From positions 1 to 32,980 of the forward strand of contig JAUJOM010000035.1 of assembly GCA_030447645.1 (NCBI GenBank): 32,980 nt of DNA, in the 5' to 3' direction. The stretch comes from Longimicrobiaceae bacterium. GTDB lineage: Bacteria; Gemmatimonadota; Gemmatimonadetes; Longimicrobiales; Longimicrobiaceae. Under the pieces are notes generated by a model, which was not told where the DNA came from, did not search any database, and saw only the letters and a list, made by a program, of their open reading frames with translations. This document shows, one piece after another, positions 17,956-24,806 of this stretch; within the stretch, counting starts at the first letter, position 1, and each line of letters starts with the position of its first letter. The position numbers and the translations under genes were made by a program.

Positions 17956-18852
17956 TCACGCTGCAATCTCCCGGAGCAGAGCGATCATCCGCGCCTCGTA
18001 GGAGTCGGCGGAAGGATCGTCATCGGCCAGATCAGGATGAGAGTGGGGTGTTTCCAGGATCAGCGGGATGCCCCGGCTGCGGGAATCCCGGAGAAGCCAC
18101 CGGAACGGCTCCTGTCCAATCTGACCCTCCCCGATCAGCATGTGCCGGTCCCGGTTTGAACCAAGCGTGCCCTCGCTGTCGTTCAGGTGAAAGAAGGCAG
18201 GCGCTTCACCCACCGTGTTCTCCCACTCCTCCCAGATCGTTCGCTGTGCCGCTTCGGATTCCGCGATGTCGTAGCCGGACGCGAAGAGGTGGCAGGTGTC
18301 CAGCCCATAGCCCGTTCGATGCCGGAGCACAGCCGGGACATGAGTGAGAATGTCGCGCACCTCGGCGGCTGAGCGCCCAAAGGTTTGCCCGGCACCAGCG
18401 CTGTTCTCCACCAGCAGGCGCGTGGGTCCCTGAACCTTTTCCAGTGCAGCAGTGATCGCGCGGGCTACCCGCTCCGCGGCCGCATCGCGGTCCCCATCGG
18501 TTGCGGAGCCGGGATGAAAGCACACACTGCCTGCCCCGAGCGCGACGGAGCGCTCAAGCTCCTTGGTGAGGCCGGCGCTCGCTCGAGCCCACTTGGCGGG
18601 ATCGGGTGTGGCTACGCCGAGCACGTACGCACCATGTACTACCACGTGCTCGGGAGCAATGCCAGCCTGCGCGAGTGCGGCACGGAAGCGGTCTGCTTTT
18701 TCCGGCTTCATCCCCGCCCGCTCGCCGTAGAACTTCGGGGGCGCGGTGAAGATCTGGAGCGCCCGTGCCCCGGCCGCCCCCGCCCGCAGCGCCGCCATGT
18801 GAATCCCGCCGTTATCGACCGAATGTGCGCCGACCAGAAGCGATTCGCTCAC
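17956..18852 (-). CDS. nfo: Endonuclease IV-like AP endonuclease
   Basis: A TIM-barrel, zinc-dependent AP endonuclease of the EndoIV family, which incises abasic sites in base excision repair. It starts near [21 protein letters not shown], where GAH carries a zinc ligand. [70 protein letters not shown] and IGEGQIG follow, then a C-terminal strand with LILETPH. These are the ordered metal-binding motifs of the family. The open frame extends to 18900. The GTG at 18852 is preferred because family members begin a few residues before GAH and because it leaves about 60 bases for promoters between it and the divergent rnhB. The length of about 298 residues is normal, and the frame is intact. Confidence 0.92.
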   Translation of the reverse strand: MSESLLVGAHSVDNGGIHMAALRAGAAGARALQIFTAPPKFYGERAGMKPEKADRFRAALAQAGIAPEHVVVHGAYVLGVATPDPAKWARASAGLTKELERSVALGAGSVCFHPGSATDGDRDAAAERVARAITAALEKVQGPTRLLVENSAGAGQTFGRSAAEVRDILTHVPAVLRHRTGYGLDTCHLFASGYDIAESEAAQRTIWEEWENTVGEAPAFFHLNDSEGTLGSNRDRHMLIGEGQIGQEPFRWLLRDSRSRGIPLILETPHSHPDLADDDPSADSYEARMIALLREIAA

Positions 18853-18913
18853 CTGCCCCCCGAAATCTGTTTCACCCTGTCCTCGTCGCCCCTGTCGCAA
18901 CTACCTTTCACCC

Positions 18914-19564
18914 ATGCCTCCCCGCCCGATGAAACCGGACTGGTGCCATTGCAAGAAGCGACCCTGCCTCTGCGCCGAGTCAAGCTTGTGGGAGGCAGGA
19001 ATTCCCTACGTCGCGGGGGTGGATGAGGTGGGCCGAGGTCCGCTCGCGGGGCCGGTGGTTGCCGCGGCGGTGGTCCTCCCGCCGGGCTTCCCACCGCGGC
19101 GGCTCGCGGGGGTGCGTGACTCCAAGGCGCTCACCCCCCTGGCGCGTGCCCGCGCCGTAGTTCGCATCCGCCGACATGCCCTGGCGATCGGCGTCGGAGC
19201 CGCGTCGGCAGGGGAGATCGACCGCCTCGGCATCACCGTCACCGGCCGGCTGGCAATGCAGCGCGCACTCGCCCGTGCCCAGCGGCGCTGTGAGATCACC
19301 CATGTGCTGGTGGACGGGCATCCCGTGCGCGATCTCGGCTATCCGCAGACCGCCATTATTCGAGGCGATCATCACTGCCTTTCCATCGCCGCCGCATCGG
19401 TAATCGCCAAGGAGGTGCGCGACCACCTGATGCGCAGGCTCGCCCTCCGGCATCCAGCATTCGGATGGGAGCACAATGCGGGCTACGGTACCCGCACGCA
19501 TCAGCAAGCGCTGCGGGAGCACGGCCCGACACCTCACCACAGGCGCAGCTTCGGCGCGTCTTGA
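18914..19564 (+). CDS. rnhB: Ribonuclease HII with N-terminal Cys motif
   Basis: Removes ribonucleotides and RNA primers from RNA-DNA hybrids in the cytoplasm. The catalytic pattern is present: [17 protein letters not shown] with Asp-Glu, [10 protein letters not shown] with the third acidic residue, and [16 protein letters not shown] with the last Asp. VRDSKALT and [12 protein letters not shown] follow the usual RNase HII plan, and the length (216) is normal. Oddities are a CxCx4CxC motif at residues 11-20 ([11 protein letters not shown]), not part of standard RNase HII, and [12 protein letters not shown], where most homologues have GDxKSxSIAAAS. An internal ATG six codons in (18929) would still retain the Cys motif. 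The gene is divergent from the endonuclease IV gene, which makes a small repair pair. Confidence 0.93.
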   Translation: MPPRPMKPDWCHCKKRPCLCAESSLWEAGIPYVAGVDEVGRGPLAGPVVAAAVVLPPGFPPRRLAGVRDSKALTPLARARAVVRIRRHALAIGVGAASAGEIDRLGITVTGRLAMQRALARAQRRCEITHVLVDGHPVRDLGYPQTAIIRGDHHCLSIAAASVIAKEVRDHLMRRLALRHPAFGWEHNAGYGTRTHQQALREHGPTPHHRRSFGAS

Positions 19565-19656
19565 CGCGGATCCGCCCCGCGACGCACGTTCGCGCCGCCC
19601 TCCAGGTGGTGGTGTAGGGCAGGGCGGGAACACACGTCCGCCCAGCTGATGCTCAA

Positions 19657-20010
19657 TCAGGAGAGCGGCAGGTATCCGAAGACCTGCAGGTCGGCATACT
19701 CGGTCGGCTGGAGCTTGTCGAAGCCGCTTTGCGGCACTTTGACGTACCCCCAGTCGGTGCCGGTCAGCCGCGTCGCGTTCTCACACCAGAGCTGTGCCGC
19801 ACGGTCTTTGTGCGCCACGTCCAGATCTTCGCGGCCTTTCGTCTCGATCAGCCGATGCGATCCGTCCTGGAGCACAGCCACAAAGTCCGGCTCGTAGTAG
19901 CGCAGGTTGGCGACGGAGTCGGTGTAGTCGATGGAAAAGCCGAACTGCGAGGGCAGCTTCGCGAATGCCTGAACGTCAGGCGCGTTTTGGAGGAAGCGTC
20001 TGCGGCTCCG
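19657..20010 (-). pseudogene. Orphan C-terminal nuclease domain of a restriction helicase (Res/type III-like)
   Basis: The readable part runs RFLQNAPDVQAFAKLPSQFG, SIDYTDSVANLRYYEPDFVAV, RLIETKGREDLDVAHKDRAA, LWCENATRLTGTDWGYVKVP and ends QVFGYLPLS. This is the C-terminal PD-(D/E)xK nuclease region found after the DEAD/DEAH helicase of type III-like restriction enzymes; EPDF and ETKG supply the PD and ExK residues. The same strand upstream (20010-20214) stays open but is not recognisable in any frame, and the large helicase region is absent. It is therefore a remnant or a gene broken by rearrangement. It sits at the edge of a toxin-antitoxin island. Confidence 0.65.
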
Positions 20011-20183
20011 GGATCTCCAGGATCTGGTCTGATCGTCCGCTTGCGCACTCAATTTGCCGCCCAGCTCCGGGACGCCGGGGAGCGGGCGCGGGTACCGCGC
20101 CGCGAGCGGCACCGGGATCGTGCGCCCGCTCCACCAAGTCTGCGCCGAGCGCACTGTCCGTACCCCGCACGTCTCTGATGCGC

Positions 20184-20402
20184 TCAGCCGGCCCGGGTTT
20201 CGGAGTGGCTCCACCCCAGCCGCCGCCCGGCAGTCGCCCGTTCGGATGGGTGCTCGCCGGGTCCGCTCTCCTGCGCCGCCTTAGCGACCTCCCGCGTGAT
20301 GAACTCCTTGAACTCCTCGGCCGAAAAGCCTTTCGTCTCCTCGTAGATCTGGTCGCGGATTGAGCGCACCAGATCTACGGCTCGAATCTCCGTCTTGTCC
20401 AT
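20184..20402 (-). CDS. Small partner (putative antitoxin) of PIN protein
   Basis: 72 residues, starting MDKTEIRAVDLVRSIRDQIY then EETKGFSAEEFKEFITREVAK. The AVxxVRxIRDxxYExTKxxSxEE pattern is one I know from short proteins encoded next to PIN-domain toxins in cyanobacteria and other phyla, where they are presumed antitoxins. Its ATG lies within the 3' end of the upstream PIN remnant (20400 region), as expected of a coupled pair. The C-terminal 25 residues (GEHPSERATAGRR) are of different composition and could result from read-through after a lost stop. Confidence 0.55.
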   Translation of the reverse strand: MDKTEIRAVDLVRSIRDQIYEETKGFSAEEFKEFITREVAKAAQESGPGEHPSERATAGRRLGWSHSETRAG

Positions 20403-20595
20403 ACGTCGTCACCTCCCTGGGAGAGTGGATCACCAACGGCTTGTAGCCCTGCTCCAGGTTTACGGAGTTGAAGAGCCGGATCTTATCGAACCGCACGACG
20501 TGCTTGAAATTCCAACTCACCAGCACATCTACCTCCGCGACGGTAGCAAGCGCGATGTGGAGCATATCAGCCTGAGTAAGTGCCAGCAGTGTTGA
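20400..20595 (-). pseudogene. PIN-domain toxin, N-terminally truncated
   Basis: The last 60 or so residues of a PIN protein are clear: QADMLHIALATVAEVDVLVS, WNFKHVVRFDKIRLFNSVNL and GYKPLVIHSPREV. The D-x-L-H-I-A and S-W-N-F-x-H elements are typical of one PIN subfamily. The first half of the domain, with the first catalytic Asp, is absent. At about 20600 homology stops and palindromic repeat sequence begins, so the gene was probably cut by that repeat or by a deletion. The frame runs on past SPREV into the partner gene. Confidence 0.6.
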
Positions 20596-20654
20596 GCACT
20601 TTGGTGGAGGCCCCAGCCCCGGCGCTTCGCGCACAGCTTGCCCGTTCGCTCATC

Positions 20655-20731
20655 CCCCCGATAACGGGGGAGCACGGCGCGCCTCCACCTCCTGTCGTTC
20701 TCCCCCAGCATTGGGGGCCGGGGGGGCCTGC
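20655..20731 (+). repeat. Intergenic palindromic repeats (copy A)
   Basis: CCCCCG-ATAA-CGGGGG at 20655-20670 is one hairpin. A second unit at about 20698-20730 has CCCCCA-GCAT-TGGGGG followed by CCGGGGGGGCCTGC. The second unit recurs almost exactly at 22203-22236. Confidence 0.65.
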
Positions 20732-20767
20732 TTTTGCCCACTCACTCAGGTCTGGTCCCCTGGAGCG

Positions 20768-21286
20768 CTACTCACCCACGGCCTCGGCAACGGTCGCGAG
20801 CGGGAGCACCAGGGTAAGCGCGCTGTCCAGCAGCGGCAGGGCCCCGAAACCCTGATACCACAGAGCGGCCCGTTCGTCTTTGGCATCGATCACCAGCGCC
20901 ACCCCGCCCACCTCCACCGCCACCCGGAGCGCTCGTCGGCCCGCCGCGAGCAGTAACTGCCCGCCGAGCCCCAGGCGCTGCACGGAGCGGGCAGTGGCGA
21001 GACGCCCCAGCCGGAAGCCGGGGACCTCGTAGCGCCCAAGCCCCCGGGTCACCACTTCCGGTACACGGGAAAAGGCCAGCGTCACCGGGCTGAGGGTGTA
21101 ATACCCGAGTACGCGAGCCGGTTCGTCCGTCGGCACCGCCACGAAGGTCTTCGCACCGCCCGAAGCGTGGTTCTGGCGCGCGTAGCGAGCCAGGTACTCG
21201 TTCAGCGCGGGAACGCCGCAGTCGAAGCGGGCGCGGTCATGGGGCCGAGAGATAGGTTCCTCACGCCAGAGTGGCAGCGCCGTCAA
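20768..21286 (-). CDS. GNAT acetyltransferase toxin (TacT-like)
   Basis: 172-residue GNAT protein. SRPHDRARFDCGVPALNEYL is the characteristic N-terminal stretch of type II GNAT toxins (FxCGxxxLNxYL), which acetylate charged tRNAs. ARVLGYYTLSP, VPGFRLGRLATARSVQRLGL and GGQLLLAAGRRAL contain the acetyl-CoA-binding RLGxLAVxxxxQGxGxG-like segment; here it reads RLGLGG, so the loop is well kept. The start is TTG (21286-21284) overlapping the antitoxin stop as TTGA, a strong sign of translational coupling. It pairs with the DUF1778 gene immediately upstream. The frame is intact. Confidence 0.88.
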   Translation of the reverse strand: MTALPLWREEPISRPHDRARFDCGVPALNEYLARYARQNHASGGAKTFVAVPTDEPARVLGYYTLSPVTLAFSRVPEVVTRGLGRYEVPGFRLGRLATARSVQRLGLGGQLLLAAGRRALRVAVEVGGVALVIDAKDERAALWYQGFGALPLLDSALTLVLPLATVAEAVGE

Positions 21287-21585
21287 GTGCCTTCGTTGCG
21301 GAGCAGCGCCTCCGCAGCCTGGCGGAGCCGTGCCACGGGCGGAGGCGGGTTCTCCAGCAGTTCCAGAACCCGCGCACTGTCCCGCTCAGAGAGCGCCAAC
21401 CGCTCGGCACGCTCGATGATCTCCCGCGCCGCCGGGAGCGCGTTGCGCAGCACCAGGCCAGTAACGTCGGTGCGTTCGTACGCGGCGGCGGCGGCGAGTA
21501 GACGCTTTTCTTCGGGCGTGGCGCGCAGCTCCAGCCGATCAGTCCGGCGGGGCGCGTCAGCGCGGCGGGCAGGGGTGCGAGGCAT
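21283..21585 (-). CDS. DUF1778 antitoxin (TacA-like)
   Basis: 100 residues. RTDRLELRATPEEKRLLAAA is the ribbon-helix-helix DNA-binding part of DUF1778 antitoxins (R-L-x-x-R-x-x-x-x-x-K-x-x-I/L-x-x-A-A). The C-terminal helix ALSERDSARVLELLENPP contains the D-x-x-x-x-x-x-x-L-x-x-P pattern that clamps the GNAT toxin. An Arg/Ala-rich leader of about 13 residues precedes the fold. It lies directly upstream of, and overlaps by 4 bases, the GNAT gene. GTACAG repeats upstream may be its autoregulatory operator. Confidence 0.88.
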   Translation of the reverse strand: MPRTPARRADAPRRTDRLELRATPEEKRLLAAAAAYERTDVTGLVLRNALPAAREIIERAERLALSERDSARVLELLENPPPPVARLRQAAEALLRNEGT

Positions 21586-21599
21586 GCTTCAATCTACTT

Positions 21600-21620
21600 G
21601 TACAGGCACGATCCGTACAG
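21600..21620 (-). promoter_or_regulatory. Direct repeat, candidate operator of the DUF1778/GNAT pair
   Basis: GTACAG occurs at 21600-21605 and 21615-21620, a 15-base period, 15-35 bases upstream of the antitoxin ATG. Ribbon-helix-helix antitoxins bind such spaced repeats. The assignment is inference. Confidence 0.35.
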
Positions 21621-21681
21621 CTCCATCCGCCGGCGGCGGAACTTTGCTTGCCGTCACGACGCGTGCGAAACACCGCGCCGC

Positions 21682-21900
21682 TCAGTACCCTGCATCAGGA
21701 GTACGGCGGCAAAGGTGCTCACATCCGTTCCTTCCTCCTCCTCCACGATAAAACTCCTCCTCGACAGGTACGGCAACACCGTTGATGGAGCGTGAGCCGG
21801 TACGAGTCACCATTTCCATATGATCATCACAAGCGTGCGCGGTCATCTGGGAATCGTTCCGGCCCATTGAACCCTCGGCATTAGATGGGAATTTCATCAT
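21682..21900 (-). CDS. Small unknown protein, second gene of a possible toxin-antitoxin pair
   Basis: The frame opens with ATGATG inside the 3' end of the upstream gene (21900), giving MMKFPSNAEGSMGRNDSQM, or from ATG 21867 giving MGRNDSQMTAHACDDHM. The middle, VTRTGSRSINGVAVPVEEEF, resembles the strand pair of YgiT/MqsA-type zinc-finger antitoxins (R-x-x-x-G-V-x-V-x-V-x-x-x-x-Y), and only some of the expected Cys residues are seen. A GGAGGAGGAGGAAGGAA run near 21735-21750 could hide a frame error, so the C-terminus is uncertain. I do not regard the family as proven. Confidence 0.35.
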   Translation of the reverse strand: MMKFPSNAEGSMGRNDSQMTAHACDDHMEMVTRTGSRSINGVAVPVEEEFYRGGGGRNGCEHLCRRTPDAGY

Positions 21901-22114
21901 CCCAATCGTGAAATGAAATAAGGATCACCTGGTCTTTCGCGAACCGCTGCTCGATCTTGATCTTGACCCAAAGGAGCCGGTTGAACTTCAGCACCCGGTA
22001 CACGTCCACCCAGCCCTTTTCATCCTGTTCGCTGAACTTCCACGGATCCGCTGAAAGACTCAACAGGACCTGCCGCATGGCACCAGCCCGATCGAGAATG
22101 TTGCTCGGCAACAC
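21881..22114 (-). CDS. Small protein, possible MqsR-like or related toxin
   Basis: 77 residues from a GTG start at 22114 (an in-frame stop lies 10 codons upstream). The sequence includes MRQVLLSLSADPWKFSEQDE, GWVDVYRVLKFNRLLWVKIK and QVILISFHDWDDEIPI. The D-V-Y-x(7-8)-W-V-K-x-K-x(10)-V-x-L-I-S-F-x order resembles the beta-sheet half of MqsR-type RNase toxins. The gene precedes and overlaps a short downstream ORF, toxin first as in mqsRA. No motif is decisive, and it could be another small TA toxin or an unrelated protein. Confidence 0.45.
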   Translation of the reverse strand: MLPSNILDRAGAMRQVLLSLSADPWKFSEQDEKGWVDVYRVLKFNRLLWVKIKIEQRFAKDQVILISFHDWDDEIPI

Positions 22115-22202
22115 CCGAGCGGCATCCTCCAGCGCGCGGCCCGCGGGCTACTCCCCACCGAGGGGTTCGCCGAGCCCCCCGATCCTGAGGCCGGGTTGCG
22201 GT

Positions 22203-22236
22203 GCTCCCCCCAGAATTGGGGGCCCGGGGGGGCCTG
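22203..22236 (+). repeat. Intergenic palindromic repeat (copy B)
   Basis: CCCCCA-GAAT-TGGGGG followed by CCCGGGGGGGCCTGC. It matches the unit at 20698-20730 with only a few differences. It separates the MqsR-like pair from the VapC gene. Confidence 0.65.
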
Positions 22237-22257
22237 CCCAGGGTCGGGTGAACCACT

Positions 22258-22644
22258 TCACCACACCCGCACCACGCCGTACCGGTCGAACATCGTTTCG
22301 TTGCTCACCAGGTGCAGGTTCTCGGCCTGAGCCTGGGCGATGAGCATCCGGTCGAACGGGTCCTTGTGCGGCCCCGGCAGGAAGCCCGCGCGTTGGGCGT
22401 GCTCCAGCGTGATGGGAAGCGGGAGAAATCCCCGACGCTCGATTTCAACCGGAAACTCCTGTGCCAGAAGTTCGGCGCCGGAAAGCTTGCCGAGGCGAAC
22501 CTTGGTAGCCACCTCCCAGGCGGAGGCGGCACTGACGTACACTTCGGCTTCGGGGGCGGCAATCCGCGCCCGCGTTTCGGGCGGCACGCGCTCGTCGCCA
22601 GCCAGAAACCAGAGCAGCGCGTGTGTGTCGAGCAGCAGCTTCAC
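22258..22644 (-). CDS. vapC: PIN-domain toxin VapC
   Basis: 128-residue PIN-domain RNase toxin. It begins VKLLLDTHALLWFLAGDER at GTG 22644, with the first catalytic Asp in LLDTH. SAASAWEVATKVRLGKL holds the Glu, and GPHKDPFDRMLIAQAQAE supplies the D-x-x-x-D pair. The end, LVSNETMFDRYGVVRVW, is typical of this VapC subgroup. The open frame reaches 22722, but homology and the 13-base spacing from the antitoxin stop fix the start at 22644. The antitoxin gene lies immediately upstream on the same strand. The gene is complete and in frame. Confidence 0.9.
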   Translation of the reverse strand: MKLLLDTHALLWFLAGDERVPPETRARIAAPEAEVYVSAASAWEVATKVRLGKLSGAELLAQEFPVEIERRGFLPLPITLEHAQRAGFLPGPHKDPFDRMLIAQAQAENLHLVSNETMFDRYGVVRVW

Positions 22645-22657
22645 CGCCGCACCCGGG

Positions 22658-22891
22658 CTACTGGCCCCACGCCTCCAACTCGTCGTCGGGGAGCGGGTCG
22701 AAAAAGGAATCCGGCACGACAAGCTTGCCCTTCAGTGCTCCGAACTGTCGCTCCGGGCGGGGCTCCCGGACCGGGACGAGCTTCACCACAGGCTCATTGT
22801 TGCGCGCGATCACGATTTCTTCCCCCGCACAGGCCCGCTCGATGAGGCGCGACAGGTGAGTCTTGGCCGCGTGGACATTGACGATGCTCAT
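22658..22891 (-). CDS. Phd/YefM-family antitoxin
   Basis: 77 residues. MSIVNVHAAKTHLSRLIERA plus GEEIVIARNNEPVVKLVP is the classical Phd/YefM DNA-binding fold (xAKxxLSxLIxxxxxGEExxIxRxxxPVxxLxP). The C-terminal tail FGALKGKLVVPDSFFDPLPD DELEAW, split here by a space, is the usual toxin-wrapping segment of Phd-type partners of VapC. It is followed after 13 bases by vapC. The frame is intact. Confidence 0.92.
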   Translation of the reverse strand: MSIVNVHAAKTHLSRLIERACAGEEIVIARNNEPVVKLVPVREPRPERQFGALKGKLVVPDSFFDPLPDDELEAWGQ

Positions 22892-22953
22892 GGCCTCTCC
22901 GTTGCTCGGGGTGGACCAGAAGTTTAGCTAACCTGGCGCTTCCTCACTACCCC

Positions 22954-23175
22954 ATGCAGCAACTGGAAGGTCCCGCAACCCAGGCTCCATTCATGTACGC
23001 CGAAGACGACCTGCTCCCCCTTTCGGCGCTTCAGCACACAACCGTCTGACCGTGGAGGGCACGCACCTGCACCGCAAGACGGACGAGGGCCCGCGCGAGT
23101 CCCGGGGCGACGTGCGGACCACGCGGAGCATGGGGCAGGAGAGTGGCTCGCCAGGGTGCCTTCCCCGTCGAATAA
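22954..23175 (+). pseudogene. Decayed cas4-like gene with internal deletions
   Basis: Three separate pieces match Cas4 in the right order. The first is MYAEDDLLPLSALQH (22993-23037), the usual Cas4 N-terminus. The second is NRLTVEGTHLHRKTDEGPRE with SRGDVRTTRSM (23040-23130), corresponding to the N-x-x-T-x-E-G-x-x-x-H-E...S-R-G-x-x-R-x-x-R region. The third is AFPVE (about 23158-23172), corresponding to the F-P-V-E-Y-K strand with the catalytic Glu. Missing between the first two is the F-C-P-R-x-x-A-L segment with the first Fe-S Cys, about 20 residues. Missing between the last two is the G-x-x-D-x-x-E-F part. The missing blocks are larger than single bases, so this looks like real decay. No CRISPR array or other cas gene is present. 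Confidence 0.55.
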
Positions 23176-23417
23176 CGGCTACAGCATTTCCCGTTTCGGT
23201 CCGCTGCCATCCCGGCACCAAGTCGGCCTGCGTCGACTTCAACGACACACGAACAGGCGAGTGGAGGAGTCCCCGAAGGGGGACTTCACGCAGTCGTTGC
23301 AGCGAATTGATTCGCTGGCAGCGGCACAACGGGAGCTTCCCTCGTAAGCTCTTCTTGACGCTCGCCCGGTCGCGCCGTATGGTGCGCGCCAGCCACCTAA
23401 CCTCTCGCAGGAATACC
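23176..23417 (+). repeat. Hairpin-bearing intergenic element upstream of amidohydrolase
   Basis: AGTCCCC (23268-23274) pairs with GGGGACT (23279-23285) around GAAG; the flanks read GTGGAG...TTCACGCAGTCG. I recall similar 'gtggaggaagtccccgaag' elements repeated between genes in related genomes, but only one copy is in this window. The rest of the gap holds no gene. AGGA at 23409-23412 is the likely ribosome-binding site of the next gene. Confidence 0.4.
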
Positions 23418-24794
23418 ATGATCGAAACCCGGCTGCTCTGCACTTTGCTCGCATTGGCTCTGGCCCTCAGCGCGCCGCCTGCGCTTCCTGGTCAAGCTCC
23501 GGCCACCGGCACCGTCGCCTTCACGGATGTGAACGTGGTCCCGATGGACCGGGAGCGGGTGCTTGAGCGACAAACCGTAATCGTGCGGAACGGGCGGATC
23601 GCCGCGATGGGCCCAACCGGCCGAACATCGGTTCCCGCAGGGGCGCTTCGGATCGACGGGCGGGGCAAGTACCTGATGCCCGGCCTGGCGGAGATGCACG
23701 CGCACATCCCTCCGCCGCAGGCCGGACGCGAAGTCGTGGAGCGCACGCTCTTTTTGTATCTCGCCAACGGAATCACCACCATTCGGGGGATGCTGGGCCA
23801 CCCGGGTCACCTGGTGCTGCGAAGGCAAACGCAGAGCGGCCAGGTGGTGGGGCCCCGGATCTATACCTCCGGTCCCTCCCTGAATGGCAACAGCGCCAAA
23901 ACACCGGAGGTGGCCGCGCGAATGATCACCGAGCAAAAAGCCGCCGGCTACGACTTCCTCAAGCTGCACCCCGGCCTGAGCCGCCCCGTGTATGAGGCCA
24001 TCGTGACAACCGGCACCCGCGTCGGGATGGCGTGGGCGGGGCACGTGTCCGCGGATGTGGGGCTGCAGCGCAGCCTGGCAACGCGGCAAAAGTCCATTGA
24101 CCATCTGGACGGCTACGTGGAAGCCCTGGCGGCAACGCAGAGTGGCAACCCCGGCTTCTTCGGCTTCAACCTGACGCCGCAGCTGGACGAGTCCAGGATC
24201 CCCGCGCTCGCCGCCGCCACCCGCGCCGCCGGTGTGTGGAATGTGCCCACGCAGAGCCTGCTGGAGCACCTCGCTGGCCCGGAAGACGCCGACGCGCTTG
24301 CCCGGCGCCCGGAGATGCGCTACATGCCGCCGCAAACGGTCGCGCAGTGGGTAAAGGCGAAGCGGGAGTTCCAGCAGAATCCCCTTGCAACGCCGGAGAA
24401 CAACCGGCGCTTCATCGACACGCGCCGCAGATTGATCCGGGCACTGCATGATGCGGGCGCAGGGCTGCTGCTCGGCTCGGACGCACCGCAGATCTTTAAT
24501 GTTCCCGGCTTCGCCATTCATCACGAGCTGCAAACGCTCGTTGCTTCCGGGCTGACTCCATACCAGGCACTGGCCACCGGAACCCGGAACGTGGCAACCT
24601 ACTTCGGCACGGAAAAAGAGTCCGGAACGGTGGAAACGGGCAAAGTGGCGGACCTCATCCTGCTCCATGCAAACCCCCTCAGGGAGGTGGCCAACGTGCA
24701 GCGGCGTGCGGGGGTGATGGTGCGCGGCCGCTGGCTTCCGGAAAGCGAGATCCAGAGGCGGCTGGAAGCAATCGCAGCCTCGGTCCGCAGTTAG
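23418..24794 (+). CDS. Exported amidohydrolase family protein
   Basis: 458 residues from ATG 23418 (AGGA 6 bases upstream). The open frame extends far upstream, but that part is the cas4 relic and repeat. The signal peptide is MIETRLLCTLLALALALSAP, with cleavage probably before QAPATG. The fold opens VAFTDVNVVPMDRERVLERQ and VIVRNGRIAAMGPTG, with metal site MPGLAEMHAHIPPPQ, GITTIRGMLGHPGH, DFLKLHPGLSRPVYEAIV, WAGHVSADVGLQRSL, SIDHLDGYVEAL and LLLGSDAPQIFNVPGF. It ends GTVETGKVADLILLHANPL. It is an imidazolonepropionase-like or prolidase-like periplasmic amidohydrolase with HxH, Lys, His, His and Asp ligands in order. The substrate is not known. It is convergent with the CoA-transferase gene. 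Confidence 0.9.
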   Translation: MIETRLLCTLLALALALSAPPALPGQAPATGTVAFTDVNVVPMDRERVLERQTVIVRNGRIAAMGPTGRTSVPAGALRIDGRGKYLMPGLAEMHAHIPPPQAGREVVERTLFLYLANGITTIRGMLGHPGHLVLRRQTQSGQVVGPRIYTSGPSLNGNSAKTPEVAARMITEQKAAGYDFLKLHPGLSRPVYEAIVTTGTRVGMAWAGHVSADVGLQRSLATRQKSIDHLDGYVEALAATQSGNPGFFGFNLTPQLDESRIPALAAATRAAGVWNVPTQSLLEHLAGPEDADALARRPEMRYMPPQTVAQWVKAKREFQQNPLATPENNRRFIDTRRRLIRALHDAGAGLLLGSDAPQIFNVPGFAIHHELQTLVASGLTPYQALATGTRNVATYFGTEKESGTVETGKVADLILLHANPLREVANVQRRAGVMVRGRWLPESEIQRRLEAIAASVRS

Positions 24795-24806
24795 CCGCCG
24801 CGGCTA

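Noticed and set aside
18853..18900. Longer N-terminus of endonuclease IV
   Set aside because: The extra residues ([16 protein letters not shown]) are not family-like and would leave 13 bases for two divergent promoters.
23052..23417. Long in-frame upstream extension of the amidohydrolase (580-residue version)
   Set aside because: The signal peptide begins at ATG 23418 with its own ribosome-binding site. The extension is the cas4-like relic and repeat read in one frame.
22940..23420. CRISPR array near the cas4-like relic
   Set aside because: Only one hairpin unit is present, with no regularly spaced repeats or spacers.
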